DNA of 64,000 bases from CAZJLP01 sp964546955. Lineage in GTDB: Bacteria; Verrucomicrobiota; Verrucomicrobiia; Opitutales; Opitutaceae. Under the pieces are notes generated by a model, which did not search any database, was not told the DNA's origin, and saw nothing but the letters and a program-made list of their open reading frames with translations. The position numbers and the translations under genes were made by a program. The stretch is taken from positions 1-64,000 of the forward strand of contig CAZJLP010000027.1 of the NCBI GenBank assembly GCA_964546955.1, in the 5' to 3' direction. Below are positions 28,043-36,605 of the stretch, one piece after another; the first letter of the stretch is position 1, and each line of letters begins with the position of its first letter.

Positions 28043-28091
28043 AGGGGAAACCCCTCTAGAACGCGTGAGGAATTATCACTAGCTTCTAGTG
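28043..28091 (+). promoter_or_regulatory. palindromes upstream of the PEP-CTERM gene
   Basis: AGGGGAAACCCCT (28043-28055) is a perfect palindrome preceded by CCCCGAGT, and CACTAG-CTT-CTAGTG (28077-28091) is a second inverted repeat ending 10 bases before the ATG. The position fits operator or mRNA leader structure; the role is inferred. Confidence 0.4.
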
Positions 28092-28101
28092 CAGCATCAC
28101 T

Positions 28102-28800
28102 ATGACACTCCCTTCCAACATCGCGATCACCGCCTTGCTCGTTAGCCTCGGCTTGGCCTCGGCGGTTAACGCTCAGATTATCAACCGGACGTTTAACGTG
28201 ACCGGCTCCTCGACCGAGAATCCCTTCAACCCTTCCACGGTTGTTTCAGTCAGCGCGGACATCGGTCTCAACACCTACACCGTTAATTTTTCCAACACCA
28301 CGATTGGAACCGGTGGCTACGTCGGAACGATCACCTCGTTCGGCTTCAATACGCCTTTCACCGACTTGGAATTGGGCGCCAACGGCAGTAACGTTACCTT
28401 CAGCTCAACCAAGCCTGGCTGGAGCGTATTCGATCCTTACGGTCTTTCCCAAGGCGGAGGTGTTTTTGCCCAGAATCTCGGTGCGGGCACGGGCAACAAC
28501 CCGGAGGGTGGCCCTCCCTCCGACGGTATTCAGTTTGGCCAGACGGCCACTTTCGTCTTCACGCTTCCTAATTTCGTGTCCGCTGACGGATTTTTTGACT
28601 CGACCACCGACTTCACTGTTCGCTGGCAACAAGTCGGTCTCATTACGGCTTCGATTGATCAGCGCAATCGCAGCGACTACGGCGGCGGGAACGATGTGCC
28701 CAACACGCCGGTTCCCGAACCTTCCACCTACTCGGCCCTCGCTGGCCTGCTCTTGCTCGGATTCGCCGCCAAGCGCCATTTCCAGAAGCGCCGCGCCTAA
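28102..28800 (+). CDS. PEP-CTERM sorting-domain secreted protein
   Basis: This is a 232-residue protein with a signal peptide ending at AVNAQ (residue 25), a beta-rich Thr/Asn/Gly-rich body, and a classic C-terminal tripartite tail: VPEPSTYS, a hydrophobic helix (ALAGLLLLGFAA) and a basic end (KRHFQKRR). The tail would be cut by an exosortase and the protein exported toward the cell surface or exopolysaccharide. No exosortase gene is present in this window. A strong terminator follows, so the gene is monocistronic. Confidence 0.95.
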   Translation: MTLPSNIAITALLVSLGLASAVNAQIINRTFNVTGSSTENPFNPSTVVSVSADIGLNTYTVNFSNTTIGTGGYVGTITSFGFNTPFTDLELGANGSNVTFSSTKPGWSVFDPYGLSQGGGVFAQNLGAGTGNNPEGGPPSDGIQFGQTATFVFTLPNFVSADGFFDSTTDFTVRWQQVGLITASIDQRNRSDYGGGNDVPNTPVPEPSTYSALAGLLLLGFAAKRHFQKRRA

Positions 28801-28828
28801 TTCGAAACTCGAAGCTCTTCCTTCTACA

Positions 28829-28857
28829 AGCAGGCCCCGCGTGGGCCTGCTTTTTTT
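28829..28857 (+). terminator. rho-independent terminator after the PEP-CTERM gene
   Basis: A 9-bp stem (AGCAGGCCC/GGGCCTGCT) with a 5-nt loop is followed by seven T residues. Confidence 0.95.
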
Positions 28858-28940
28858 ATTTTCCAGGTCGAAGACTTTCGACCCACACCCGAGAGAAAGA
28901 GAAAGAATAAAGAGAAGGATTCTAACTGCATTCTCTTGCC

Positions 28941-29058
28941 GTCTGCGATCAGCAGATCCCGACCGATGTGACCACCGGTTGGAAACCACTAGTTCACACT
29001 AATCTTCACTAATCCGGCCGAGGCTCCTCCGACAATCCTCGTCTGCGAGTCGCAGACC
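28941..29058. repeat. intergenic repeat mosaic (three elements)
   Basis: Within 120 bases lie a GTCTGCGATC-type element (28941-28964), a GGAAACCACT...CTTCACTAATC element (28978-29020) and a near-palindrome GTCTGCGAGTCGCAGACC (29041-29058). Each has relatives elsewhere in the window. The rest of the 28858-29136 gap holds no gene I can support. Confidence 0.7.
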
Positions 29059-29136
29059 CTCAAGCCGCCCAGCGCAGCCGATGAGGCGGAGCTTCACATC
29101 CAAGATTTTCCCCATTGGGAAAGTCCAATGAGTGGT

Positions 29137-30003
29137 TTACTCCGGCTGCCGTTGCGTGCGTGTGATGAAGGCGAGCATGAGCGACGCAGCCTCGGCCGAA
29201 TGCGTCTCGAGCAGACTGTGGCCGCCGTCGAAAATGTGGGCCTCCATTCGTGGCAGCGCTTTCATCCACGAAAGCGTCTCATCGAGATCGAAGAAGATAT
29301 CGTGTCGTCCCCACAGCATCAATGACGGCGGCTGCCAACGTTTCAGGTAGTCGGCGACCTCCCCGAATCGCGCGACATGGTTGCGATAATCGAGCACGAG
29401 TGCCCGCTCTTTTTCGCGTCGGCCGGGAAGCGACATGATTCGCCAGTCCTCTTCCCACTGCCGGGGATCCATGCGCTTGACGATATCCGAAGGTACCCCT
29501 TCCACATAGACCTTGCGCGTCCCTTCGAAGTTCAAGTGGGTGATGGCCTCGGCTTCGCGCTCCGGCGTGGGATCGTTCCAAAAGGCCTTGGTCGCCGCCC
29601 AAGCCGGCCCAATGCCACTCTGGTGCGCATTGCCATTCTGGATGATGAGGCCGGATATCCGGCGCGGCGCCCGCGTCGCGAGATAAAGCCCGACGGCCGC
29701 GCCGAAATCGTGGAGATAGACGTAAAACGAACTGACGCCGAGCTGAGCGAGAAGTGCGTCAATCACGTCCGCGAACCGCGCGAAGGACGTCGGCTCAATC
29801 GGTTCAGAGTCGCCGTAACCCGGCAGATCGGGAGCGATCACGAAGCACTCGCCCGCGAGCGGGCCGATCAATTTCCGGAAGTACCGCGACGAACTCGGCG
29901 AGCCATGTAGCAGGAGCACCGCCGGTTTCTCCCGTTCGCCAGCAAGACGAACCGCCACGGGTGTTCCTGCAATGTCGAACGTCGTCACGGCTGGTTCTCG
30001 CAT
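29137..30003 (-). CDS. alpha/beta hydrolase of the epoxide hydrolase / haloalkane dehalogenase type
   Basis: This is a 288-residue cytoplasmic hydrolase (no signal peptide). The oxyanion segment is LLHGSPSSSRYFR, and the nucleophile elbow HDFGAAVG carries an Asp (D99) where esterases have Ser, as in epoxide hydrolases and haloalkane or fluoroacetate dehalogenases. The C-terminal GGHSLLETH supplies the base. The cap domain contains WEEDWRIMS. The exact substrate cannot be read from these motifs. Confidence 0.8.
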   Translation of the reverse strand: MREPAVTTFDIAGTPVAVRLAGEREKPAVLLLHGSPSSSRYFRKLIGPLAGECFVIAPDLPGYGDSEPIEPTSFARFADVIDALLAQLGVSSFYVYLHDFGAAVGLYLATRAPRRISGLIIQNGNAHQSGIGPAWAATKAFWNDPTPEREAEAITHLNFEGTRKVYVEGVPSDIVKRMDPRQWEEDWRIMSLPGRREKERALVLDYRNHVARFGEVADYLKRWQPPSLMLWGRHDIFFDLDETLSWMKALPRMEAHIFDGGHSLLETHSAEAASLMLAFITRTQRQPE

Positions 30004-30066
30004 AACCTAGGCTAAGACCTTCTGCGTGCGAGTGGTTCCCGTGTGGTTCGAAACGGTTCGACCGCC

Positions 30067-30172
30067 CGAGGTGGAACCTGCCGTCCCGGCAGGTTGGCTT
30101 TAGGGTCGCCGAAGGTAGGTGGTCCGCAAGCCCTCGACGCCTTCGTTTCCCTTGTTCTCTTTTGTGCAAATC
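30067..30172. repeat. intergenic repeat mosaic
   Basis: Two elements abut here. AGGTGGAACCTGCCGTCCCG with GCAGGTTGG (30067-30120) is related to 43084-43110 and 20206-20220. CGCCTTCGTTTCCC..CTTTTGTGCAAATCC (30138-30172) is related to 36291-36330. No gene is apparent between 30004 and 30199. Confidence 0.55.
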
Positions 30173-30199
30173 CAAAATCCAAAACCCGCGGCGGTCGTG

Positions 30200-30640
30200 C
30201 TACCCGCGGCGTCGCCTTACCATCACGTTCGACATCATCACCTGCACGGTTTCGCCGCGTTGATTGGCGGTCGTGGTCCGGATCTTCATCAAACCAAAAT
30301 CGGGCTTGGATTCCGACGTGCGCATCGCGGTGACTTCCACCGTCGCGGTCAACGTATCGCCCGGCCGCACCGGCAGCGGCCACTGGACGGAATCCACGCC
30401 AAGCCCGATCACGCCCGTGCCGAACTTGATCTCGCTCGAGACCATCAGCCGCATCGTGAGTGACGCCGTGAGCCACCCGCTCGCCACCAGCCCGCCGAAC
30501 ACGCTTTTTTCCGCCGCGACCGGATCGACGTGAAACGGCTGCGGGTCGTAGCGACTTGCGAACTGCACAATCTCCTCTTCCGTGACATCGACCGACGCGC
30601 TGCGATACACACGCCCGATCGCGAAGTCTTCATAAAACAT
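30200..30640 (-). CDS. MaoC-family hot-dog-fold dehydratase
   Basis: This is a 146-residue single hot-dog domain. FASRYDPQPFHVDPVAA carries the family's catalytic Asp (D32) and His (H37), followed by the FGGLVASGWLTASLTMRL helix and the VQWPLPVRPGDTL strand. Members hydrate enoyl-CoA or enoyl-ACP thioesters in fatty acid or polyester metabolism. The start at 30640 is preferred; the frame extends upstream into a repeat element that would add unrelated residues. Confidence 0.85.
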   Translation of the reverse strand: MFYEDFAIGRVYRSASVDVTEEEIVQFASRYDPQPFHVDPVAAEKSVFGGLVASGWLTASLTMRLMVSSEIKFGTGVIGLGVDSVQWPLPVRPGDTLTATVEVTAMRTSESKPDFGLMKIRTTTANQRGETVQVMMSNVMVRRRRG

Positions 30641-30704
30641 CTCTGTCGGATTCAAGTGGGCCACACTCGAACAAGGCCCAACTTCGACCAAAAGTGCAAA
30701 CCGG

Positions 30705-30749
30705 CTGGAAACCACTCATTCACGCTCATCTTCACTATTCCGGTCGGGG
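30705..30749. repeat. GGAAACCACT...CTTCACTATTC intergenic element
   Basis: This is a relative of the elements at 28978-29020, 36334-36374 and 40917-40944. It lies directly upstream of the MaoC-type gene and contributes spurious codons to its open frame. Confidence 0.65.
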
Positions 30750-30820
30750 AGCCCGTCGAGAAACGGGCAATGAGCGATAAGAATGAGAAATCTTTCTATA
30801 CGCCGATCCGTACTCTCCCC

Positions 30821-30863
30821 TTGACGTTCTACAGGAGATGACTTTTGATTTCTCTTGTAGAAC
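30821..30863 (+). promoter_or_regulatory. promoter with inverted-repeat operator candidate for PadR autoregulation
   Basis: TTGACG (30821-30826) is a good -35 box, with TTTGAT about 17 bases on as a possible -10. Overlaying it is a 13-base inverted repeat, GTTCTACAGGAGA (30826-30838) and TCTCTTGTAGAAC (30851-30863), with one mismatch. The TGTAG/CTACA core resembles known PadR sites. Confidence 0.6.
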
Positions 30864-30883
30864 ATCTAGGAGAGGCATCGCGT

Positions 30884-31216
30884 ATGACCAAAGAGAAATC
30901 TGACCTGCTTCAAGGAACGCTAGATCTTCTTATCCTGAAGGCATTGCAAAACGTGCCGATGCACGGCTTCGGCATTTCGGTCCGAATTCGACAAATGTCG
31001 GACGAGGTGCTCCAGGTCGAGCAAGGGTCCCTTTATCCGGCTCTGTATCGGCTGGAAGACAAGGGGTGGATCGAGGCGGAGTGGGGCGTTTCGGAAAACA
31101 ATCGTCGTGCCCGATTCTACAAGATCACCCCGGCGGGCCGGAAGCAGCTGGCGGCAGAGACAGATAATTGGGCGCGCGTCTCCGGAGCGATCAATCTCGT
31201 GTTGAGGCACGCCTAA
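30884..31216 (+). CDS. PadR-family transcriptional regulator
   Basis: This is a 110-residue winged-helix protein. LLQGTLDLLILKALQNVPMH is the conserved first helix pair, and VEQGSLYPALYRLEDKGWIE contains the recognition helix and start of the wing. The ATG at 30884 is preceded by AGGAGAGG at good spacing, so the further upstream ATG is rejected. It is followed after 22 bases by an ADOP-type permease gene, a pairing seen repeatedly in Acidobacteriota and Verrucomicrobiota, and probably represses this operon. Confidence 0.9.
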   Translation: MTKEKSDLLQGTLDLLILKALQNVPMHGFGISVRIRQMSDEVLQVEQGSLYPALYRLEDKGWIEAEWGVSENNRRARFYKITPAGRKQLAAETDNWARVSGAINLVLRHA

Positions 31217-31238
31217 CGGGGCTCTTGCGGAAGCTTTC

Positions 31239-33890
31239 ATGAACATCTTCCGAAGAGTTCGGGCATTTTTGCGAAAGAGTACTCTCGATGGCGAGATGTC
31301 GGACGAAATGCAGGCTCACATCGACTTGCAGACGGAGCAGAACATCGCCGCTGGCATGCCGCCGAAGGAGGCGCTTTATGCCGCGCAGCGTGAGTTTGGC
31401 GGCATCGCACAGATGCAGGAGCGATGTCGCGATGAGCGTTTGCGTGGCTTGATCTTGCTCGATCAGTTCGTGCAGGACCTGCGCTATGCCGCGCGGTCGC
31501 TCCGCCGCAGCCCTGGCTTCACGACGGTTGTCGTGCTCACACTCGCCCTTGGTATCGGCGCCAACACCACAATCTTCTCTGTGGTGCATGCGGTGCTTCT
31601 CCAGCCGCTGCCGTTCGCCGCCCCGGACGAATTGGTGAGCGTGCGCGAGACACGACCGGAGGCAGGCAGCACCGGGCGGCGAGTCGACGTGCCCGTGTCG
31701 CCCGCCACGTTCTTCGACTATCGCCGGGGGATCAGCTCGTTCGCACAAATCGCGGCCTTGTCCGGGAACGATTTCATCCTCACCGGCGCGGGCGAACCGG
31801 AACAACTCGTTGGCGCACGGGTGACGGCGAATTTCTTTTCCAGCCTGGGCGTCGTGCCGCAGCTCGGCCGCGACTTTCGACCCGAGGAGGAACAGCCGGG
31901 CGCGGAAAGCGTGGTCCTTCTCACCGACGCGATGTGGCGAGGCCGTTTTGGCGGCGATGACTCGGTGATCGGCCGGGCCATCACGCTTGATGGTCGGCCG
32001 TACACTATCATCGGCGTGTTGCCGCCGTCACTCGAGAGCACCGCGCTGGGATTCGCTCAAGTGCCGCCACAAATCTGGGTGCCGCTGATGCTCGTCGAAG
32101 CGGGTGCGGCCCGCGCGGCACCCTCTCTCTCCGTGCACGCGCGACTCAAACCGGGTGCCACGCAAGCGGCCGCACAGGCCGAGGTCGACGCCATCATGCG
32201 GCGGCTGGCGCAGGACTTTCCCGAAACCAACGCCACGCGGGGCGGACTCGTGCGACCACTCGCGGAAATGGCGGTCAGGGACGTGCGTGCCACGCTGTGG
32301 CTGGTGTTCTCCGCGGTCGCGCTCGTGCAACTCATCGCCTGCGCCAACATCGCCAACCTCCTGCTCGCGCGCGCGAGCAGGCGCAGCGCCGAATCCGCGT
32401 TGCGCGCCGCGCTCGGCGCGAGTCGGTCCCGCCTCATCCGGCAGTTCCTCACCGAAAGCCTGCTGCTCGCTGTCGCGGGCTGTGCCGTCGGGTTGGTGGT
32501 CGCGATGCTTGGTGCCGGCGCGTTCATCGCCGTATTGCCGAACAGCCTGCCGGGCATCGAACGCATCGCGATCGACGGACCGGTGCTGGCATTCACGGTC
32601 GGCGTGGGCCTGCTCACCGGTTTGATATTCGGACTTGCGCCCGCCTGGCAGGGCGCGAAGGCGGACCTGCAGACGACGCTGCAGACTGCTGGTCGTTCCG
32701 GTCAGGGTGGAGCTTCCAGCCGCTGGCTGCGCGCCAGTCTCGTCGTAGCGCAGGTCGCGCTCTCACTTGTGCTCCTTGCCGGTGCCGCTCTCGTGGTGCG
32801 GAGCTTCATCGCGCTGAGCGGCGTCGATCCCGGCTTCGATTCGCGGCACGTGCTTACGTTGCGGATCAACCTCCCCGGCGACGCCTATCGGCCGTCAACG
32901 AAGCGGGTTGTGTTTTTCGAGCAGCTGCTGGCGCAGGTCGAAGTCCTGCCGGGGATCGAGGCGGCGGCGACAGTTTACCCGCTGCCTTTCAGTCCTGCGA
33001 TTCTCAACCGGCCATTCACCGTGCCCGGCCAGCCCGTGGATCCGCAGAATCCGTTGGCGGCGCAGTTCAACGTCATCAGCCCCAATTATTTTGCGGCGCT
33101 CGGCATCCGGTTGACGCAGGGACGCGCCTTCGCCGTGCGCGATCGCGAGGGCGCGCCGCTCGTGGCGATCATCAACGAAGCGCTGGCACGCCGTATTTGG
33201 CCGGGCGAGAATCCGATCGGCAAACGGATTTCGACGGGCATGGGCCGGCCATCGGAGCACGAAATCGTCGGCGTTTTCGCCGACATCCGGCAGCGCCAGC
33301 TCGACAGCGACCCGCGTCTGCAGATCTGCGTGCCGAGCGCCCAGGAGCCGATGCGGTCGGCTTATCTCGCCGTACGCACCACCGGTGCTGCCGCACCGGT
33401 GGCGGCCATCCGGCAGCGCATGGCCGCGCTGGATCCGAATCTGGCTATCTCCGACGTCGCGCCGCTCAACGAACGCGTGGCGGAGTCGATCGCGCAGCGG
33501 CGCTTTGCCACCGGGCTCTTAGGGGCGTTTGCCGGGATCGCGTTGCTCCTCGCGGTCCTCGGCGTCTACGGCGTGATGTCTTACCTCGTCGCTCAACGGA
33601 CGCGCGAGTTCGGCATTCGCCTCGCATTAGGCGCGCAATGGCGGGACCTCCTCCGGCTTGTGCTGGGGCACGGGATGGGCCTCGTCGGGATCGGCATCGT
33701 GCTTGGCCTCGGCGGCGTGTTCGCGTGCTCGCGGGTCGTCGAAGCTCACCTCTACAAGACGAACGCGCAGGATCCGCTTACGTTCGCGACCGTGGCCGGA
33801 TTGCTGACACTCTCAGCCGCGATCGCCTGCTGGCTACCCGCTCGCCGCGCCGCCAAAGTCGATCCGATGGTGGCCTTGCGTGCGGAGTAG
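31239..33890 (+). CDS. ABC transporter permease, ADOP (duplicated orphan permease) type
   Basis: This is an 883-residue membrane protein. A cytoplasmic N-terminal extension (DGEMSDEMQAHIDLQTEQNI) is typical of ADOP proteins. Then come two MacB-like modules, each made of a large periplasmic domain and FtsX-type transmembrane helices. The first module spans about residues 80-480 (GFTTVVVLTLALGIGANTTI start), the second about 500-883. No ATPase gene is adjacent, hence orphan. The likely function is mechanotransmission or export of peptides or macrolide-like compounds, inferred from MacB. It is co-transcribed with the PadR gene. Confidence 0.9.
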   Translation: MNIFRRVRAFLRKSTLDGEMSDEMQAHIDLQTEQNIAAGMPPKEALYAAQREFGGIAQMQERCRDERLRGLILLDQFVQDLRYAARSLRRSPGFTTVVVLTLALGIGANTTIFSVVHAVLLQPLPFAAPDELVSVRETRPEAGSTGRRVDVPVSPATFFDYRRGISSFAQIAALSGNDFILTGAGEPEQLVGARVTANFFSSLGVVPQLGRDFRPEEEQPGAESVVLLTDAMWRGRFGGDDSVIGRAITLDGRPYTIIGVLPPSLESTALGFAQVPPQIWVPLMLVEAGAARAAPSLSVHARLKPGATQAAAQAEVDAIMRRLAQDFPETNATRGGLVRPLAEMAVRDVRATLWLVFSAVALVQLIACANIANLLLARASRRSAESALRAALGASRSRLIRQFLTESLLLAVAGCAVGLVVAMLGAGAFIAVLPNSLPGIERIAIDGPVLAFTVGVGLLTGLIFGLAPAWQGAKADLQTTLQTAGRSGQGGASSRWLRASLVVAQVALSLVLLAGAALVVRSFIALSGVDPGFDSRHVLTLRINLPGDAYRPSTKRVVFFEQLLAQVEVLPGIEAAATVYPLPFSPAILNRPFTVPGQPVDPQNPLAAQFNVISPNYFAALGIRLTQGRAFAVRDREGAPLVAIINEALARRIWPGENPIGKRISTGMGRPSEHEIVGVFADIRQRQLDSDPRLQICVPSAQEPMRSAYLAVRTTGAAAPVAAIRQRMAALDPNLAISDVAPLNERVAESIAQRRFATGLLGAFAGIALLLAVLGVYGVMSYLVAQRTREFGIRLALGAQWRDLLRLVLGHGMGLVGIGIVLGLGGVFACSRVVEAHLYKTNAQDPLTFATVAGLLTLSAAIACWLPARRAAKVDPMVALRAE

Positions 33891-33954
33891 GCAGCCTCGC
33901 TGCGCGAGGATTTGAAATTTGAGATTTGAAATCGCGGCCCAACGGCCCGCAGCG

Positions 33955-33996
33955 ATGAGCACTAAGCAATAAGCATTCAGCGCTAAGCAATCGCCC
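33955..33996. repeat. AAGCAATAAGC-type intergenic repeat, copy 1
   Basis: Short units of the form CTAAGCAATAAGCATT and GCTAAGCAATCG recur here and, with variation, at 34951-34990. The gap 33891-34095 holds no gene. Confidence 0.45.
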
Positions 33997-34095
33997 CCTC
34001 GTACGTGCCGGTTCGACAACCTAAACCCCGGTCGCCTTCTGCGCCGTCGCGGGTGCGATTTGCCAAAGTTTGACGCCTTCACCTTCTTTCCGGAG

Positions 34096-34767
34096 TTAGC
34101 TCCGTTTGCGCAGCACGACGTGCGTGGCGCGCGGCGCCGCGACGTGTTCCGCGCAATGATAGCCGAGTTTCACCGCGTCAATGTCGCCGAACAAAGACTC
34201 TCCGGAGCCGAGCAGGGTGGGCGAGATCGCGACATGCATCTCGTCGACCAGACCTTCCCGCAGGTATTGCTGGATGGTCGAAACGCCACCGCCCACGCGC
34301 ACATCTTTGCCGCTCGCGGCTTCGCGCGCCCGATTCAGTGCGGAATGGATTCCATCCGTAACGAAGTGAAACGTGGTGCCGCCCTTCATCGTGATCGATG
34401 GCCGCGCATGATGTGTCAGGACGAAGACCGGAACGTGGTACGGCGGATTGTCGCCCCACCAGCCCTTCCACATGTCGTCCGGCCATTCGCCTCGGACCGG
34501 TCCGAACATGTTGCGACCGAGAATCCACGCACCGATGTTCTGCAGCCCGCGCGCGGCGAAGTCCTCGTCGATCCCGATCGTGCCGCCCTCTTCACCCACC
34601 ATCTGCTTGAAGGTCCGAGTGGGTAAAAACCAATCGTGCAGAGCCTCACCGCCGACGCCGAGCGGGTTTTTAAGATTTTGAGTCGGACCAGCGCCGAATC
34701 CGTCGAGTGAGATGCTGAAGCAGTGAACGCGGAGGCGGCCGGTGGAGGTTTTTGTCTGGGTGCTCAT
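34096..34767 (-). CDS. dihydrofolate-reductase-like (RibD C-terminal type) protein
   Basis: This is a 223-residue protein of the DHFR/RibD fold family often called dihydrofolate reductase family protein. RLRVHCFSISLDGFGAGP opens the fold, AWILGRNMFGP and PVFVLTHHARPSI follow, and VRVGGGVSTIQQYLREGLVD contains the nucleotide-binding Gly motif. Such proteins reduce pterin-, pyrimidinone- or unknown substrates with NADPH. The upstream part of the frame (to 35457) is not coding in character. Confidence 0.85.
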   Translation of the reverse strand: MSTQTKTSTGRLRVHCFSISLDGFGAGPTQNLKNPLGVGGEALHDWFLPTRTFKQMVGEEGGTIGIDEDFAARGLQNIGAWILGRNMFGPVRGEWPDDMWKGWWGDNPPYHVPVFVLTHHARPSITMKGGTTFHFVTDGIHSALNRAREAASGKDVRVGGGVSTIQQYLREGLVDEMHVAISPTLLGSGESLFGDIDAVKLGYHCAEHVAAPRATHVVLRKRS

Positions 34768-35081
34768 GATGTGAGGGTTTTCGGTTTTAGATGTGATTGT
34801 GATGTCTGCTTTCCATCTTCGACGAATGATCGGTGATATTTCGGACAGCCCAGATAGGGTCGATGCTTGACTCTGGACAGTCTCGGAACCGGGTGCGAAC
34901 GAGCGTCCGCCGTCGACAGCACTTCGTTGCCGACACAGCGCGCCCCGGGCAGCGTCCAATAGGCGATAAGCGATAAGCAATCGGCTCCCTCTTGGTCCCA
35001 TCGCATTGCTCCACCAGTTGCCCGTTAAATAAACACGTTTGCAACGGCGTGTGGCCGGGTCGACAACCCAAAACTCACAAC
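34768..35081. other. intergenic region with repeat relic, no gene seen
   Basis: The stretch contains the second AAGCAATAAGC-type element (34951-34990, GGCGATAAGCGATAAGCAAT) and a short ACAACCCAAAACTCACAACC relic at 35062-35081. I see no protein-like frame. Confidence 0.4.
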
Positions 35082-36104
35082 CTACTGATTGGGCGTATAG
35101 CCTTCCCACAACCACTCGAGGGCGTCCGGCAGCGTCTGTCGCGTCACCCGCGCATCGGTGTGCCGGGCGGATTCGGCGAAGACGTAGCGATACGTGTAGC
35201 CCTTCGCTTTCAGCGCCGCGGCCATGCGTTGATTGGCCATGACCCAGTTCCGCATGGAGGCCTCGTCGCGGGTTGCGCCATTGTCCTGGTCGCTGATGTG
35301 CAGCCAGACGCGCAGCGGCTTCCGTTCGCTTTGCGGAATGAGTCGCGAGTGATATTCCCACGCGCCGTTCGGCAGGTCGGGGTTGACGGGCTTCTGCAGG
35401 TTCACGTATGTGCCGGAGTAGGTGAGGACGCGCCGGTAGAGGTCGGGACGAAACCACGCCATACTGAAAGCCGCCGCACCGCCCGAGCTGCCGCCCATCG
35501 TGGCGCGCCCTTCGGGATCGGTGGTGAAGGCGACGCCGTAGTCTTTGGCGATCCTCGGCAGCACCTCGGTTTCGATGAATTCGGCGTACTTGCCCGAGAC
35601 GGTGTCATATTCGAGTCCGCGCTGACTTCCGGGACCGTCGCCGCCCCCGGAGTTTATCATGACGGCAATCATCACCGGCAGGCGCTTTTCATGGATCATG
35701 TTGTCGAGGATCGGCACGAGGTAGCGCCAGTAGTTCTTCCCATCCTGGCAAACGAGCAAAGGCGCGGGCGTGCCCGGCTTGTATTGACGCGGCACGTAAA
35801 CCCAGACCTGTCGCTTGTAAGGCACGACGCCCTCTTTTTCCTTCGCCACGCCCGGGTAGAGTTTGCTCTCCTCCGAGCTCATGATGAACCCGTGCATGAA
35901 CCCCTCGGGCACGCCTGGCTTGTGCGTGAGCTCCGGCGCGTTGGCATAATTCGGTCCGATGACAAATTCGCCATTGTCGGTCGTCCGAGCCGGCGAAGCC
36001 GTCGGCACTTCTGACGCAACGGGTGAAGTCTGGGCCAGCAAGGAAGTGGCGACCGGCAGCAGCAAGCTAGCCCCGGTGAGGAGGAGGAACCGAAGGGTAT
36101 TCAT
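35082..36104 (-). CDS. secreted enterochelin-esterase-like / CE1-type esterase
   Basis: This is a 340-residue secreted esterase. A signal peptide (to about SLLAQ, residue 25) and a short linker precede the alpha/beta hydrolase domain: KRQVWVYVPRQYKPGTPAPL, then LLVCQDGKNYW, IAVMINSGGG, and the nucleophile elbow MGGSSGG (S206). The His is probably in ESARHTD near the C-terminus. The family removes acetyl, feruloyl or siderophore ester groups; the plant-polymer enzymes in the window favour the first two. The ATG at 36104 gives the signal peptide. Confidence 0.8.
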   Translation of the reverse strand: MNTLRFLLLTGASLLLPVATSLLAQTSPVASEVPTASPARTTDNGEFVIGPNYANAPELTHKPGVPEGFMHGFIMSSEESKLYPGVAKEKEGVVPYKRQVWVYVPRQYKPGTPAPLLVCQDGKNYWRYLVPILDNMIHEKRLPVMIAVMINSGGGDGPGSQRGLEYDTVSGKYAEFIETEVLPRIAKDYGVAFTTDPEGRATMGGSSGGAAAFSMAWFRPDLYRRVLTYSGTYVNLQKPVNPDLPNGAWEYHSRLIPQSERKPLRVWLHISDQDNGATRDEASMRNWVMANQRMAAALKAKGYTYRYVFAESARHTDARVTRQTLPDALEWLWEGYTPNQ

Positions 36105-36605
36105 AAGGGGGAGGGGACTGACAAGAGCCCTAATCCAGCCACCGCACAGCTTGCGAACCCAAAACCCAAAACAATCCCGTACGGCAACACGATCCATTGC
36201 ACAGAAGGGAACGAAGGAAACCAAGAGATTGCAGCGATTCCACATCCAAGCTCCGAGCGATACTGCCATGGCTGAAATTCCGAACCACGACCGATCCTTC
36301 GTTACCTTCGCGGCCTTCTGTTCAAATCCGAAGATCGGAAACCACTAATGAACACGCATGTTCACTGATGCGGAGCTTCCCCCTTTTACCGCCCTTGCGA
36401 CAGGCCTGTCTGCGATTAGGAGACCCGAAGCCCTCGAGCGACGCCAATCAGGCCAAAATCAGATCAAAGATTCGCGGTTTGACCCGTTATGGGCGATCTC
36501 GCCCCCCCCCCACCCGCTGCGGCGAGCGTTCTATATGCCCAGGATTGAGCGTGGGCGTGAACCCTTGGTTGCGAACATTTCCGCTCAAGCCATCGTGAGT
36601 CTGAC
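36105..36605. repeat. 500-base intergenic mosaic of repeat relics
   Basis: From left to right: an AACCCAAAACCCAAAACAAT relic (36163-36178), two CTTCGTTACCTTC..CTTCTGTTC-type elements in opposite orientations (36199-36227 and 36291-36330), a GGAAACCACT element (36334-36374), a GTCTGCGATT element (36408-36427), a variant of the GGTTTGACCC motif (36471-36491), and a run of ten C residues (36502-36511). No gene is present. Confidence 0.65.

Noticed and set aside
32297..33922. 541-codon frame overlapping the ADOP permease
   Set aside because: Arg-rich alternative frame; the permease frame has helices and motifs.
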